Below, in pieces: positions 23,705 through 33,839 of a DNA stretch of 64,000 bases. How positions within the stretch are numbered: position 1 is the first letter of the stretch; each line of letters begins with the position of its first letter. The notes below the pieces were generated by a model that saw only the letters and a program-made list of their open reading frames with translations, was not told the DNA's origin and made no database searches. Source of the DNA: Phytophthora colocasiae (Eukaryota > Oomycota > Peronosporomycetes > Peronosporales > Peronosporaceae); assembly GCA_018806915.1 (NCBI GenBank), contig JAGKQI010000081.1, positions 248,001 through 312,000 on the forward strand, in the 5' to 3' direction. The translations under genes were made by a program, and so were the position numbers.

Positions 23705-23876
23705 AGGGCAGTGTCGTGGAGGTTACGAGACCAAGCCTTTTCCCACTACCTGGAACATCGCAGATGCGATGTTGAGCTGGCATGTAGGAGTTAGGAAACC
23801 ACTGAAGCTCTACGGGTGGAGCTGATCAGTGAGGCAGAGTACATTTTACCTACTTGAACTCAATAGACTGAGGGAA
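23705..23876 (+). other. Possible polypurine tract and LTR start
   Basis: Downstream of the chromodomain, AGGAGGGCAG is followed by TGTCGTGG, which has the form of a polypurine tract next to an LTR start. No second LTR was found, so this is tentative. Confidence 0.25.
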
Positions 23877-24677
23877 TTACCAGGAAGCGCCGGCTTCCCT
23901 AACAGAGTTTCGCTCAGACCTACTACAGGTACTCCGTCTTGAGCCACCCAGACGCTGAGCCCGCTTGGGTCCTTCCGGCACACAACCGGGGTCCAACGAC
24001 GCTGGAATCATCCTCTCAATCCCGGATACGGGACATTCCCCCCGACTAGAAGTCCGCCGTCCTCGGAGGACGCCGAGTTGGGCCTCGTCGGCCAGTCCTC
24101 GCAAGCGTTCCGGCCATGCCCAAGTCAGCGTCCGAGGCGTCTCCATGTGCCTGGGAACGGCAAGTCCATCATGATCTTCATCCGACGAGGAGGAGGCCTC
24201 TTCTTCTACCGGTGGCTTCACTCGAGTATGAGTCACAGGCTTCTTTAGGCGCAGGATGCTGTCTTCCTCCGCGCAACGTTCCGAAGCGTTCCTTTGAACG
24301 CTGTCTAAAGCGTCTTCAATGATCCCTCGAGGGGCAATCTTCCGCAACCGACCATCCCGATCCCCAAGACGCCATCCATGCGTAACCAAGCCGACCCCTC
24401 CTACGATCTGTGAATCCAGGCGTCCCTGTGCCGTCCAATTCCAGTAGTAACCCGAAACATTTAGGACCACTAGAGCGACAACGACCCCCATGGCTCCACA
24501 CAACACGAACTCCAAGACGTCGAACAGCAGCATTGGATTGTGGATAACCATTGATAACGCGAGGAGCGTGGCCCAACACAAACACTGAACGCCTCCATAG
24601 ACACGCTTCCAAGCATTGGTGCAACCTTCTCTCCACGCTAAGCAGTAGCGTTCCACCGAGGCACAAGTCTCGAGCAC
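23877..24677 (-). CDS. Hypothetical protein with two predicted membrane helices
   Basis: A 266-codon frame. The N-terminal 75 residues hold two hydrophobic segments, about residues 31-46 (VQCLCWATLLALSMVI) and 50-73 (LLFDVLEFVLCGAMGVVVALVVLNV), separated by a short polar turn. The rest is polar, with an acidic Ser/Glu/Asp stretch (EEEASSSSDEDHD) and a basic C-terminus. No known domain is recognised. It lies between the Gypsy remnant and the PIGN remnant, divergent from the latter and overlapping its preserved start. It might be an oomycete gene, an accessory ORF of the Gypsy element or a chance frame. The paired helices argue against pure chance. Confidence 0.4.
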   Translation of the reverse strand: MLETCASVERYCLAWREGCTNAWKRVYGGVQCLCWATLLALSMVIHNPMLLFDVLEFVLCGAMGVVVALVVLNVSGYYWNWTAQGRLDSQIVGGVGLVTHGWRLGDRDGRLRKIAPRGIIEDALDSVQRNASERCAEEDSILRLKKPVTHTRVKPPVEEEASSSSDEDHDGLAVPRHMETPRTLTWAWPERLRGLADEAQLGVLRGRRTSSRGECPVSGIERMIPASLDPGCVPEGPKRAQRLGGSRRSTCSRSERNSVREAGASW

Positions 24678-25008
24678 AAGGTCAGGACCGTGGTAAACAT
24701 CGGTGGTCTGTTGACGTTACTCTTCACCGGTGCAGTTCTTGGAATGGCGTGTACGCAGCACAATTGGAAAAAGCGTTCGTTCATTTTAAGCGTGTCTCCT
24801 TTGACGCTCTCTTTGGTGAATTTGCATTTGACAATGCAGTATTTGGAAGGTGAACGAAGCAAACCACCATTCCCACTGACAGTTGCAAACTGGTTGCTGT
24901 CTGCTGTTCCTATTGTGGTGCTACTGGTGCGGCTGAAACAGAGTCAAAGCAACCAACCTCTTACTCTAGAAGTTGGACCTGATCACCAACTACTAGTGAA
25001 AGTTTTGG
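24643..25008 (+). pseudogene. PIGN-like GPI ethanolamine phosphate transferase 1, fragment before the Ngaro insertion
   Basis: An open frame from about 24643 encodes hydrophobic segments (GGLLTLLFTGAVLGMAC, SVSPLTLSLVNLHL, VANWLLSAVPIVVLLVRL). It ends in QLLVKVL, where Ngaro 3 enters after base 25008. Skipping 25009-30869 restores a continuous reading (VKVL then VERYVRRLIEVM). The 5' catalytic alkaline-phosphatase-like part of PIGN is absent, so only part of the membrane domain remains. Identification rests mainly on the stronger downstream piece. Confidence 0.55.
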
Positions 25009-25105
25009 TTTCCTTCACATCTTCGTCATCGTGGGAAAAAAAGGTGTCAGCTGCAATTTTGTGCGGATTAGCGACCCGATCGCGCGGACGCTAGCGTTCG
25101 CGCAG
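25009..25105 (-). repeat. Ngaro 3 split repeat, terminal unit (B2)
   Basis: 97 bp, matching 25338-25435 apart from a small difference before an A7 run (GTGGG against GCGGGG). A 19-bp spacer separates it from the next unit. Confidence 0.88.
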
Positions 25106-25124
25106 TGGGTGTGGAGTGGTGGGC

Positions 25125-25337
25125 CGCTTTGGCGTAGCAAAAGGCAAACTGACTAATTCTAACCTACTCTTGCCGGTGGAGAGTCTTCAGCTACCGGTTC
25201 GATGACTGGTCGAGGCGCTCGTGCCCAAACGGACGGTAGAGGTGCTTCCAGCACCATTTGGTTTTGACCATACTTGTTGAACACCGATTCCTCGTGTCCG
25301 AAAACCCGCTCTTCAGCTTCAAGCTGACAGACACCCA
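25125..25337 (-). repeat. Ngaro 3 split repeat, unit A2
   Basis: 213 bp, identical by eye to the 5' unit at 30656-30868. Confidence 0.9.
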
Positions 25338-25435
25338 TTTCCTTCACATCTTCGTCATCGCGGGGAAAAAAAGGTGTCAGCTGCAATTTTGTGCGGATTA
25401 GCGACCCGATCGCGCGGACGCTAGCGTTCGCGCAG
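25338..25435 (-). repeat. Ngaro 3 split repeat, unit B1
   Basis: 98 bp, paired with 25009-25105; it overlaps the last codons of the recombinase frame. Confidence 0.88.
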
Positions 25436-26465
25436 CCCCACTTGGATGATCAGGTTGATATGCCGTGCGAGTTGCCGCTTGACCCATGCGCTTGGCGAGC
25501 TGAAGCGCGGATGCTGGGGCATCGTGGATGTATGACCGGTAGGCATCTGAGGCCCACCGACCGTGCATTCGAATCGTGTCGGCGTTGACCCCTGCAGCGT
25601 GTAGTGCTGTTGCACCACCTGTACGCAGAGAGTGCGTTGAGATCCCGCTTGGATCTTCCTTGCAGAGTATTGCTGCCGCCTTTAAGACCTTGGTCATGGT
25701 GTTGAATGACAGTACTTGATGGCGCCTGAACGTGCATAGCGGGTCCGTTGGTGACAACTTGAGCTTGGTGGCGTTGCACTTGAGTAGTAACGCAGCAAAT
25801 ACCGGACACACCGGTGCTTAGCCACTTTTTAGCATAGTCCTTGTAATCGATTGCCCATTCTGGTCGGTCTTGCTTCCTCGAAGTTTGATCTGGACTGAGC
25901 TGGCGGTCTTGAAGTCTCCTGTTACCGATCCGTTGACGTCTTGGACGCGCACATCGCGGACTTGTAAGCAGTATCCGTGACGCTTGCCTCTCGAGGACAA
26001 ATATTCAGATTCTCTTAAGCAAAAGAAGTAGCCCAGCACCGCAGCCCCACAAATGACGCGGTGTTGGGCGACTGACGTGTTGCTTGCGGTTGCGATAACT
26101 TGGAGCATGTTGATTGTAACTGCGGCGCGTTGACGTCTTGGAGCGCTGAGTCTTAGCATCCCTTGGAGGACGAGTTCATGTTGAGGCTGGAGGACGGGGC
26201 TGAAGCCGGCGACGAGACGATGACACCATCTAAGATGGCTGAGTTTGGCCCGTACGGTATCAACTCGGAGATGATTGGCATCTTCCCCCGTTTTCCAACA
26301 CTCAATCGCGAACACAATGAGTTGTAGGGATTGACCGTCCGGGTCATACCGTGGAAGCCAGCGGGATACTTGATGCCGCGCGCAGAACTTGCACCACTGC
26401 CGCCACGTGTTGAAGTAGCGCTCTCGTGAGGTATCGGCAAGGGATCGCCACTGCAATTCGGCCAT
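25398..26465 (-). pseudogene. Tyrosine recombinase of Ngaro 3, one in-frame stop
   Basis: The frames 26465-25818 and 25811-25398 are in the same phase and are split only by a TAA at 25818-25820. Together they make an approximately 355-residue recombinase: core-binding region LADTSRERYFNTWRQWCKFC, first Arg in YFFCLRESEYL, a Lys region near LRGSKTDQNG, STHSLRTGGA (HxxR), HGRWASDAY and a following Tyr (RSYIHD). All catalytic residues are visible. It overlaps the end of the RT-RH frame by about 310 bp in a different phase. Role: integration of the circular DNA intermediate at unrelated target sites. Confidence 0.75.
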
Positions 26466-28582
26466 GTCGGTTTGTAAATCTTGCGGAACTCGTAGGGTAT
26501 TTCCTGCTCAGACCATAAACACACAGCGTTAGTCCAGTTCTTTAGTGCCGTCCCAGTCCATGCCCTTGAGCCCAGGTCCGCGAGGTAATTTGTCGAGCCC
26601 TGAAGATGTGCCGTGGACACATGAAGATTGTGCTGTAGTTCAGCGCACGAAAGAACCCGTACGAGTTCTTGTCCGAGCACGTTGTCAGATTTATGGTGGC
26701 CCATCCAGGCTACCGCAGAGGTGTTATCGATCCAGCAGCGAACGTGAACGGGCTGCGTGCTATCCGGACTTAGCGTTTTCCATCGAGGACCCCAGACAAT
26801 GCCTCCAAAGACCACGCTAAGAGCTTCTCGGACGTTAATGCTGAACGATGACGTGTCGTTGGTCAGGATCGAAGAAATTGCTTGTTTCTCCTCCTCGTCA
26901 AAGCGAACGCGAATGTATTCACGAGCCGCTGGATACAGCACGCAGAGCCCTTCGTTGCTGGCGTCCATGAATAAATGGACAGCGGGTTCCAGCGTGTCTG
27001 CAATAACGCTGGTCGGTACTTGATTTGCTTTGCCGTTTTGAAGGAGCGATTCGATCCACTGCAGGTCGTGAACAATATCGTTGGATAGACGGAGCTTTTG
27101 AAACCGGGGGCAGCGACGCCACGCCACATGCAGACGTTGAATGAATGCTCTGGTAGATCTGCAGCACAGCGCCATATACCGTAGTGACCCCAGCAGCTTT
27201 TCAACCTGGCATCTTGATACCAACGGTGTTTCGATGATAACTCGAATCCGAGAGAGTGCTTTCGAAAGCTTCTCTGGCGGCATTGATACTGTACCGTTCT
27301 TTGTGTCCCATGTTAATCCGAGCGCAATGAGTACCGTCTCCCAGCTCGAGAATTTCTTCTCGTTTATAGCATCCGGACCTAGAACTGCCATCATGCTCAG
27401 ACGCAAGGCAGCCTCAGCAAGTTCCAGTCGATTGCCGATGTCAGGCTCCAAAAGAATGTGGTCGCCCACCCATGCAAACGAGAAAAATTCTTCGAAGTCG
27501 ACTTCAGATTGGTCGAGTGAACGGGGGCTTTCTCGTGCCACTAGAAATGATATGGCGCCACCAAACGCCCCGTAATGAGCTGGCGAGCCAGTCCACCCAA
27601 ACGGAAGCGCCATGTCAACCACGATAAATTCGCGGCACGATTCTGCAAAGTGCGCAGCAAGGTCCGCCGATACGGGGATAAGCCGAAAGGCACTCTTCAC
27701 GTCTCCCTTAAGTTTCTTGACTGCACATTGGGGGTATCGCCGACGGAGAAACTCGATTCGTTCTGCAATACGGCGAATGGGTTGGTATTCCAGTGCCGGG
27801 AGGTCGTTTTGATCCGAGCAGTCATTTATCGACAACTCACTCGGGTACGAAAGATCATGGACTAGCCTGGCCTCAATCGACGGATCCACGCCAGCTTTAG
27901 GAACAATGCCGAATGGACTGAACCTCAACTCGTGCCATTGTAGAGCCGCGGGAAGCTCGATAACGAGGTATGTCCCAGTTGCTTGTCCGTCAGCGATGCT
28001 TCGTTCAAGTGCGCCTTGATAGGCATGGGCACTCGCGTGATTGGAGACCACATGTCCATCAGGATGGCGCGCATTCGTGAATTGGTGTGATACGCCGTGA
28101 GTAGCGGAACGTATTACTTGTCGTCGGTGGCTGTACCCATGAAGCAAGATATCCAACCACGCCGGATCGAGTGCTTTATTCGGTCGAGGATCCTTGTGTG
28201 ATTCGTTCCGCCACAGTGCTAACGTTGCCGCCAGCGAGAGGGACGATTTGACTATTAGTGCTGTCAAAGAGCGGCACAGATCCCTGTTAATATGTCCGTC
28301 GAGCGTACGCGAATCGTCAACGTCGGGTTTGTACAGCGGAGAATTAATTCCTGCTTGTCGAAACGCCGCTGAGAGACGGTCGTAGCGAGCTAGCTCGTGC
28401 TTGCGGAGCTGAAGTCGTAGCTTGGACTGTACTGAGTGAACTATCCCCGCTGTGACCGGAGATGAGTGGCCTCGCCGGTGCATGCCCAGACATTTTGTCT
28501 CTGTTCTTGTCACCGGAAACGTCACGCTCGGACACGTGTTGGCATGTACACCGAGATAAGAAGCTTGATAAGACGACGACAA
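26153..28582 (-). CDS. Reverse transcriptase-RNase H of Ngaro 3, open but catalytically altered
   Basis: An 809-codon open frame. Order: N-terminal linker with DPRPNKALDPAWL; RT core with RLVHDLSYPS, LKGDVKSAFRLI, MALPFGWTGSPA; the catalytic box, which reads WVGDH where elements 1 and 2 have WVDDH and WCDDH; thumb with KLLGSLRYM. RNase H follows: LFMDASNEGLCVLY, NVREALSVVF, WIDNTSAVAW and LADLGSRAW. The first catalytic Asp of the box is Gly, which should abolish polymerase activity, while RNase H keeps its acidic residues. The tail after about residue 690 overlaps the recombinase frame. The upstream start is not resolved; the gag stop lies 70 bp before it. Confidence 0.8.
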   Translation of the reverse strand: MSSSYQASYLGVHANTCPSVTFPVTRTETKCLGMHRRGHSSPVTAGIVHSVQSKLRLQLRKHELARYDRLSAAFRQAGINSPLYKPDVDDSRTLDGHINRDLCRSLTALIVKSSLSLAATLALWRNESHKDPRPNKALDPAWLDILLHGYSHRRQVIRSATHGVSHQFTNARHPDGHVVSNHASAHAYQGALERSIADGQATGTYLVIELPAALQWHELRFSPFGIVPKAGVDPSIEARLVHDLSYPSELSINDCSDQNDLPALEYQPIRRIAERIEFLRRRYPQCAVKKLKGDVKSAFRLIPVSADLAAHFAESCREFIVVDMALPFGWTGSPAHYGAFGGAISFLVARESPRSLDQSEVDFEEFFSFAWVGDHILLEPDIGNRLELAEAALRLSMMAVLGPDAINEKKFSSWETVLIALGLTWDTKNGTVSMPPEKLSKALSRIRVIIETPLVSRCQVEKLLGSLRYMALCCRSTRAFIQRLHVAWRRCPRFQKLRLSNDIVHDLQWIESLLQNGKANQVPTSVIADTLEPAVHLFMDASNEGLCVLYPAAREYIRVRFDEEEKQAISSILTNDTSSFSINVREALSVVFGGIVWGPRWKTLSPDSTQPVHVRCWIDNTSAVAWMGHHKSDNVLGQELVRVLSCAELQHNLHVSTAHLQGSTNYLADLGSRAWTGTALKNWTNAVCLWSEQEIPYEFRKIYKPTWPNCSGDPLPIPHESATSTRGGSGASSARGIKYPAGFHGMTRTVNPYNSLCSRLSVGKRGKMPIISELIPYGPNSAILDGVIVSSPASAPSSSLNMNSSSKGC

Positions 28583-28651
28583 CGTTTACGCGGAAACTGA
28601 TGCGGAGGATTTGTGTTCATTTTCGAGACGTAGCCTCCGCTTCAGCGTGAT

Positions 28652-30616
28652 TCATTGGCGCAACTCCTGTCGTAATCCCCCGAGGTGCGTCGTTATGTAT
28701 TCACGTACCACCGGCGAAAGATCTTCAGGAATGAAGTGCGCATGCGTCGGAAATGCGCATCTATCGTCGCTTTTTGAAACGCATCCTCGGGAAGACAGGT
28801 GCTTCATGCAGACTGAGAGATCACCTTGGCGTGGCAAAGCACTTAGCACGTTCTGCGGGGTTTTACGAGAGGAGCGGACCGATTCAACACGGCGATTGCT
28901 GTTGCCCTGAGAATACGTGACCTGGCTTCCTGCTCGGGATGGAATACCTGAGAGCGCTGCCAGGCGCTTGGACTGGATAACGTACAGAACACTCTGTAAG
29001 TCTGGATCGTGCATCGATAGTCGTAGGCGAATGTCCGCACGTGAAGAGGTGCCGTGACGAACGTCGCACACCGCGGCCGAGCGATATTCCTCGAGGAGGC
29101 GATCGAACCAGAACGTGAGTGTCGCGACGTCATGAGGTCCCCACTGGCAGAAACTGCGTAGTTCCTCTACGAACTCTCTCGCGTTGCTGATGAGCCGGCA
29201 AGTGATGTTGTCGAAAACTTCCTCCGTGAAGACGTGAAGCACCGTCAGTGCGTTTGATATGTCGCTGAGAGACTGGGGTTTCTTTGCCTTTGGCAACGGT
29301 ACGGATGCTGAAAAGTTGTTCAGGTTTACCGAGCCGTCTGCGTACCAGGCTCTCCTGGCGGCGAAGTCGAACCGCCAAAAGTGCATGATCGATAAACCCC
29401 GCACACCGAATTGAAAGTCAAAGACGCGAGTGATGATAGCCGGATGGGGCTTGAACTTGCTGGACCGGGAGGAGATCATTGAATCAACAACATCGGAGAC
29501 TTCCTTACCTGAGTATTCGGGTGAAATGATGAGGCCGTTCACGTCCTGTTGCGTTCTTGTGGGAGTGAAAACATGCTTGGAGTGGCGTTCCTCGACCAGG
29601 TCCGAAGGGGACTCGAGCCGTCGCCGCTGACTGTTCCCCGGCGTAAGTTGGGGACCGAGTCGTTTTGTGGCCCCCTTTTGACAGAGACTGAGATAGAAAC
29701 GAACTAACTCGGGATCATCCGAAATGGCAGCACAGATCTTGGCGTGGTGGATGCCCTCGTCATCTTCATCCGCGGCTCGGCGACTCCCGACTGGGCCTTA
29801 AGAAGGCTCAGCTGATCGACGGACGGCAGGCTCGTCTGGAGCACTCGCAAGTGAGTTGAGAAGTGCATCTAACTCGAATTGGTCGTTCTTGTCATTGTCC
29901 TCAGGCTAAGGCACAGCATTGCCAGCAAATTGAGGATCGTTGTCGAAACTGTCACCGATGGACCGCTGGATAGTCGATGGCATCCGATGCCCGCCGTCTA
30001 CGTAGTAGGTAAAATCGAGTGCGTGGCGAACGCTGACCGTGGAAACAGTACCCGTCTGGATGTTGATCCAACGTAGTGTGTCCCTTGGTTTTGGCTGGGT
30101 TCTCGCCGAAGCGAAACCAGCGAGTACCCGTTGAATAGATCGGGAGCCACGGCATTCTACCCCCATGATGCGGTCGAGAATTGCATCGTTCTGCTCTACC
30201 ACTTGCTCAACCGCCATCTCGTCGACCGCGATGCGGCTTGAACCGAGGAGAAAGCACAGAACGGGACTGACCTCGCGTAGAGCAGAGACCGCCGAACTTA
30301 CCTCACCAAGAAGGGTGCGAATAGTTACAGCCTCGACTTGGTGAGCGATTACTTGGCCGAAGACGTAGAAACCACCCGATATTCCAACCACCGCTTTGCG
30401 TAACCACTCGCCTGGGGCCCCAGCGGCGTGTTCTGTAGCGTCAACTCGGCGCTCCCGGACGATCGACGTTGGGACTTCAACCGTCAAATGCGGATCAGAA
30501 AGCAGACTAGCGGTTGCTGACAACCCCGAAACGGCGACGACGGTGGCATAAGTCGGCGATGTCAGCACTGGTGCGTCTTCTGGTAAAAGTAACACGTGAA
30601 CGGTGCGGGGAGCCAT
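28652..30616 (-). pseudogene. Gag-like protein of Ngaro 3, two in-frame stops
   Basis: The frames 30616-29906 and 29542-28652 are in the same phase. Between them the phase is open except for TAG at 29906-29908 and TAA at 29798-29800, giving about 655 codons in total. The C-terminal half has HPAIITRVFDFQFGVRGLSIMHF, a Cys/His cluster CMKHLSSRGC...C...HAHF and the end HLGGLRQE, all shared with elements 1 and 2. The lesions are nonsense codons only. Alternatives are readthrough or two separate proteins; decay is simplest. Confidence 0.65.
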
Positions 30617-30655
30617 TGGCAGAGGTTGTTCAGGGGCAGAACTTGGAAAGGGACT

Positions 30656-30868
30656 CGCTTTGGCGTAGCAAAAGGCAAACTGACTAATTCTAACCTACTC
30701 TTGCCGGTGGAGAGTCTTCAGCTACCGGTTCGATGACTGGTCGAGGCGCTCGTGCCCAAACGGACGGTAGAGGTGCTTCCAGCACCATTTGGTTTTGACC
30801 ATACTTGTTGAACACCGATTCCTCGTGTCCGAAAACCCGCTCTTCAGCTTCAAGCTGACAGACACCCA
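30656..30868 (-). repeat. Ngaro 3 split repeat, 5' unit (A1)
   Basis: 213 bp, identical by eye to 25125-25337; it abuts the resumed PIGN-like sequence. Confidence 0.9.
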
Positions 30869-30869
30869 G

Positions 30870-31462
30870 TTGAACGCTATGTGAGACGCCTCATCGAAGT
30901 GATGTTGGCCTTCGCGTCTTCCTTCATTCTCCTGAGTATCGCTTACGAAGTGCTGTTCTACGTGGTTCTGTCCGGCGTTCTCGTGAGCTGGTTGCTATTG
31001 AAGGCTCAAGCAATGGGCTCGTCCTGGATATGGCGAGAAGTACAGCGTGCGTTTGTTTTTCTGCTGTTAGTGAACATCGCCTTCTTCGGTATTGGCAATG
31101 TGGCAAGTATGAGCAGCTTCAAGATCTCGTTCACTTAGTTGGCAAGATCCTCATCCCGTTCATGTTGGTGGCATGTACGTTCCACCTGGTTCTCCTGCTC
31201 CCGTCAGCTTCGTCCTCAGATGTTAAGAAGCCTCGACTACCCGCGCTATTTCCTGTTGGTTGTGGCCTTGTCGGACGTCCTTGCACTTCATTTCCTCTTT
31301 CTGGTCAAGAACGAAGGCAGCTGGAAGGAAATCGGTAACTCCATCTCGATGTTTGGTATCGTGAATGCACAAATCGTCTTCATCCCGTTGTTGTTCCTGT
31401 TGGCTCGCCAGGGTCTGTCAACTTGGGAGATAGTTAGTCATGACAAGAAAAGTCAATAGAGA
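30870..31462 (+). pseudogene. PIGN-like GPI ethanolamine phosphate transferase 1, C-terminal membrane part
   Basis: PIGN adds ethanolamine phosphate to the first mannose of GPI anchors in the ER. Here the frame from 30881 has LSIAYEVLFYVVLS and VNIAFFGIGNVASMSSFKIS, then a frameshift near 31130 to LVGKILIPFMLVACTF. Another near 31220 leads to the frame with DYPRYFLLVVALSDVLALHFLFLVKNEGSWKEIGNSISMFGIVNAQIVF. This order (YE-LFY, GN-AS-SFxIS, IPF, D-HF-FLV-N-GSW-EIGNSIS-FGI) matches the conserved C-terminal membrane domain of PIGN. At least two frameshifts plus the Ngaro insertion show it is dead. Positions 31463-31680 are AT-rich with no gene. Confidence 0.72.
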
Positions 31463-31683
31463 ACACCTAGCCAAATTAATGTTACAGGACGTGTGCTGTT
31501 CAACGTTGAAGTCAATCATTATTTGATATTGTTGTTTAAAATTGTTTGTACAGACAATTAATTTAAAAAAAGCCATGGAACCTACTCCACTAACCGCGGT
31601 GGTTCTCGTATTCCAGTCCAAACCCACGTTCAGAGAACCCCCCCCATGTCGTCTCTGCTGTCTCCCTCTTCCTGGACTCTTTG

Positions 31684-33723
31684 ATGGAGATTCCTCTCCA
31701 TGTAGCGAGTAAATTCGGATCGGTTGTTCTTTTGGATCGCATCTGGAGCTACAGTGATATGTACGACCCAAATTCCACTGCAAAAGTAGCTGATACTTCA
31801 TGGACAATACGGAAATACCTTCGAACGGATCCTCACTACAGACAATATCAATTCAGAAAGTCAATGATGGAGGCAGTGCGTCATAACGATGTGGAAATGG
31901 CTCGATGGCTTGTAGCCAAGTTCCCTGAAGCTAAGGTAACGATAGAAGTGGTCACTAATGCTGCTTCTACTGGGTCTCTAGAGATTCTACAAGTCTTTTA
32001 TGACCAAAGTGCACGAGATCCGGGTCTTTGTGTGAATTGTGGAGAAAGGGTATTGAAAAAGGGTGTTAAAAGTCGTAGGGCTGAAGTTGTCGAGTGGATT
32101 TACACCCATTTCCCTTCCAGTCCATGGCAACAATGTCGAGCGTTAGAAGCAGCATGTTGTAGTGACAACATCACTATGGTAGAATGGTTAATGGATCATG
32201 GAGCGACGTGGCGGACCCATAATCTTCCAACACGTCGACCTGCCCATTCTGTAGCGGAAAAATCGGGAAGCGTCGAGATGATGCAATTGCTGGACAAGCA
32301 TGGTCAACTTGAAGGTCTCCAGCGATTGGTGATTAAAGCTGCAGGGAAGGGATTTATCGATACTGCCCGTTGGCTACTTGATCGTGGAACGAAGGACGGT
32401 GAATTGGAAGAAGAGTTAGCAAGGGAAACTCGATTTGCGATTCACACTGCAGCAAGTAATGGGCACCTAACTCTAGCGAAGTATCTCCAGTCACGAGCAT
32501 GTATACCTGCAGACAGCGTATCAAGGAATTTTTTACAGGGAGATCAAGATCAAGAGCGAGGATAGCTACGGGTTGTGGTTAATAGCTGTGGTACCTAGCC
32601 AGACACCTCGAAAAAGGAGTTTCTTGACGTTGTACAGTGGCTTTACACAGAGTTCGGGGATGGCGATGCTTTGTTCACCCATGAGCGAGAATGGAGAGGT
32701 GATCGTGTTAATACACGCGTTATGGATGAAGCTGCCAAACATGGCCACTTGGATGTGCTCCAATACTTGCATGAAGTTCAATTGGCGATGAAATCCAAGA
32801 AACGAAAACGAGATGACACCCACGCAAGAAATGCAAGCATCCCAGAGTATACTAGTGATGCAATGAGTGATGCTGCAACGAATGGCTACCTGGCGGTTAT
32901 CCAGTGGCTTCACAATAACCGCAGTGAGTGTTGTTCCGGCGGGACAATGGTCGGTGCTGCAAGGAATGGCCATCTTGAGGTGGTAAAGTGGTTATTTACC
33001 AATCTGCCAGATTACGAAGACCCATACAATGGCACTACCTACGATGAGTTGATATCTGCAATGGGTCATGCGGCGGAAAATGGACATTTTGAGGTGGTCA
33101 AGTACCTACACTGGAAGCTTATGTGCTCGGAGAGCACACCGAGTCAAACTACTTTGCCTAGTGACTGGAAGTGGCGGACTTCAGAAGGTTTTGAGGTTAC
33201 CGTGATGGATAGTGCGGCTAAAAGTGGAAATTTGGAGCTTGTCGAGTGGCTCCACTACAACACGACGGTCGGATGTACGACTGCTGCGATGGATCAAGCG
33301 GCTCGACATGGACATTTGGATGTCCTCAAGTGGCTACACTTCAACACAACGGCAGGTTGCACAACTGCTGCGATGGATCAAGCAGCTCAATATGGTCATT
33401 TGCATGTCCTCAAGTAGTTACACTTGAACCGAACCGAAGGTTGCACGGAGAAGGCAACGGGTTACGCGGCTGCGAGAGGGGATCTGCGAATGCTACAGTG
33501 GCTACACTCACAATGGCCAACAGTTTGCTCTAGTGAAGCTCTCGATTCAGCAACATGGGGTGGGCATTTTGAGGTCGTGCTATTTCTCCACTCGCACTAT
33601 ACTGCTCAGTTAACTATTGGTCGGGGGATTTACATCATCGGCGAAGACCTTCGCGCATGGGTCGAAGGTTCAAGCATCGTGTGCTATCGGGACGGTCGAT
33701 GTGAAGATCTCCATGAACGATAA
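31684..33723 (+). pseudogene. Ankyrin-repeat protein, oomycete type, broken
   Basis: The first frame (31684-32565) has weak ankyrin-like units (EVVEWIYTHFP, MVEWLMDHGA, DTARWLLDRG). After a break near 32565-32620 the frame 32671-33417 has clear repeats of the form D-A/AARNGHLEVVKWLF and DQAARHGHLDVLKWLHFN. It stops at a TAG (33415-33417) where the neighbouring repeat unit has TGG, and reading then continues in phase from 33424 with AARGDLRMLQWLH and GGHFEVVLFLH. At least eight units are visible. Such proteins are protein-interaction scaffolds; no effector or enzyme domain is attached. The start is uncertain because an ATG-led frame just upstream (31647) is closed by a TGA. Confidence 0.7.
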
Positions 33724-33839
33724 CAAAAAACTAGTCGCAATAAGGGTCAAACTGGAAAACGTTTACTACGCGTTCTTCCAAAACAACGATTTCTTAACAC
33801 ACAGAGAGCATTAGCACGCTAGATCGCCTTACGTGAGTA

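Larger units (their letters stand above)
25009..30869 (-). mobile_element. Ngaro-type tyrosine-recombinase retrotransposon 3, full length (~5.86 kb)
   Basis: Minus orientation. The 5' repeat is 30868-30656, followed by gag-like, RT-RNase H and YR regions, then the 3' block of three repeat units at 25435-25009. The repeat lengths (97/98 and 213/213 bp) and order fit A1-ORFs-B1-A2-B2. Host coding continuity is restored by excising 25009-30869 with no target duplication; a single G at either edge is ambiguous. It is the best preserved of the three elements: coding lesions are stops and one catalytic substitution, with no frameshift seen in the main ORFs. Confidence 0.87.
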
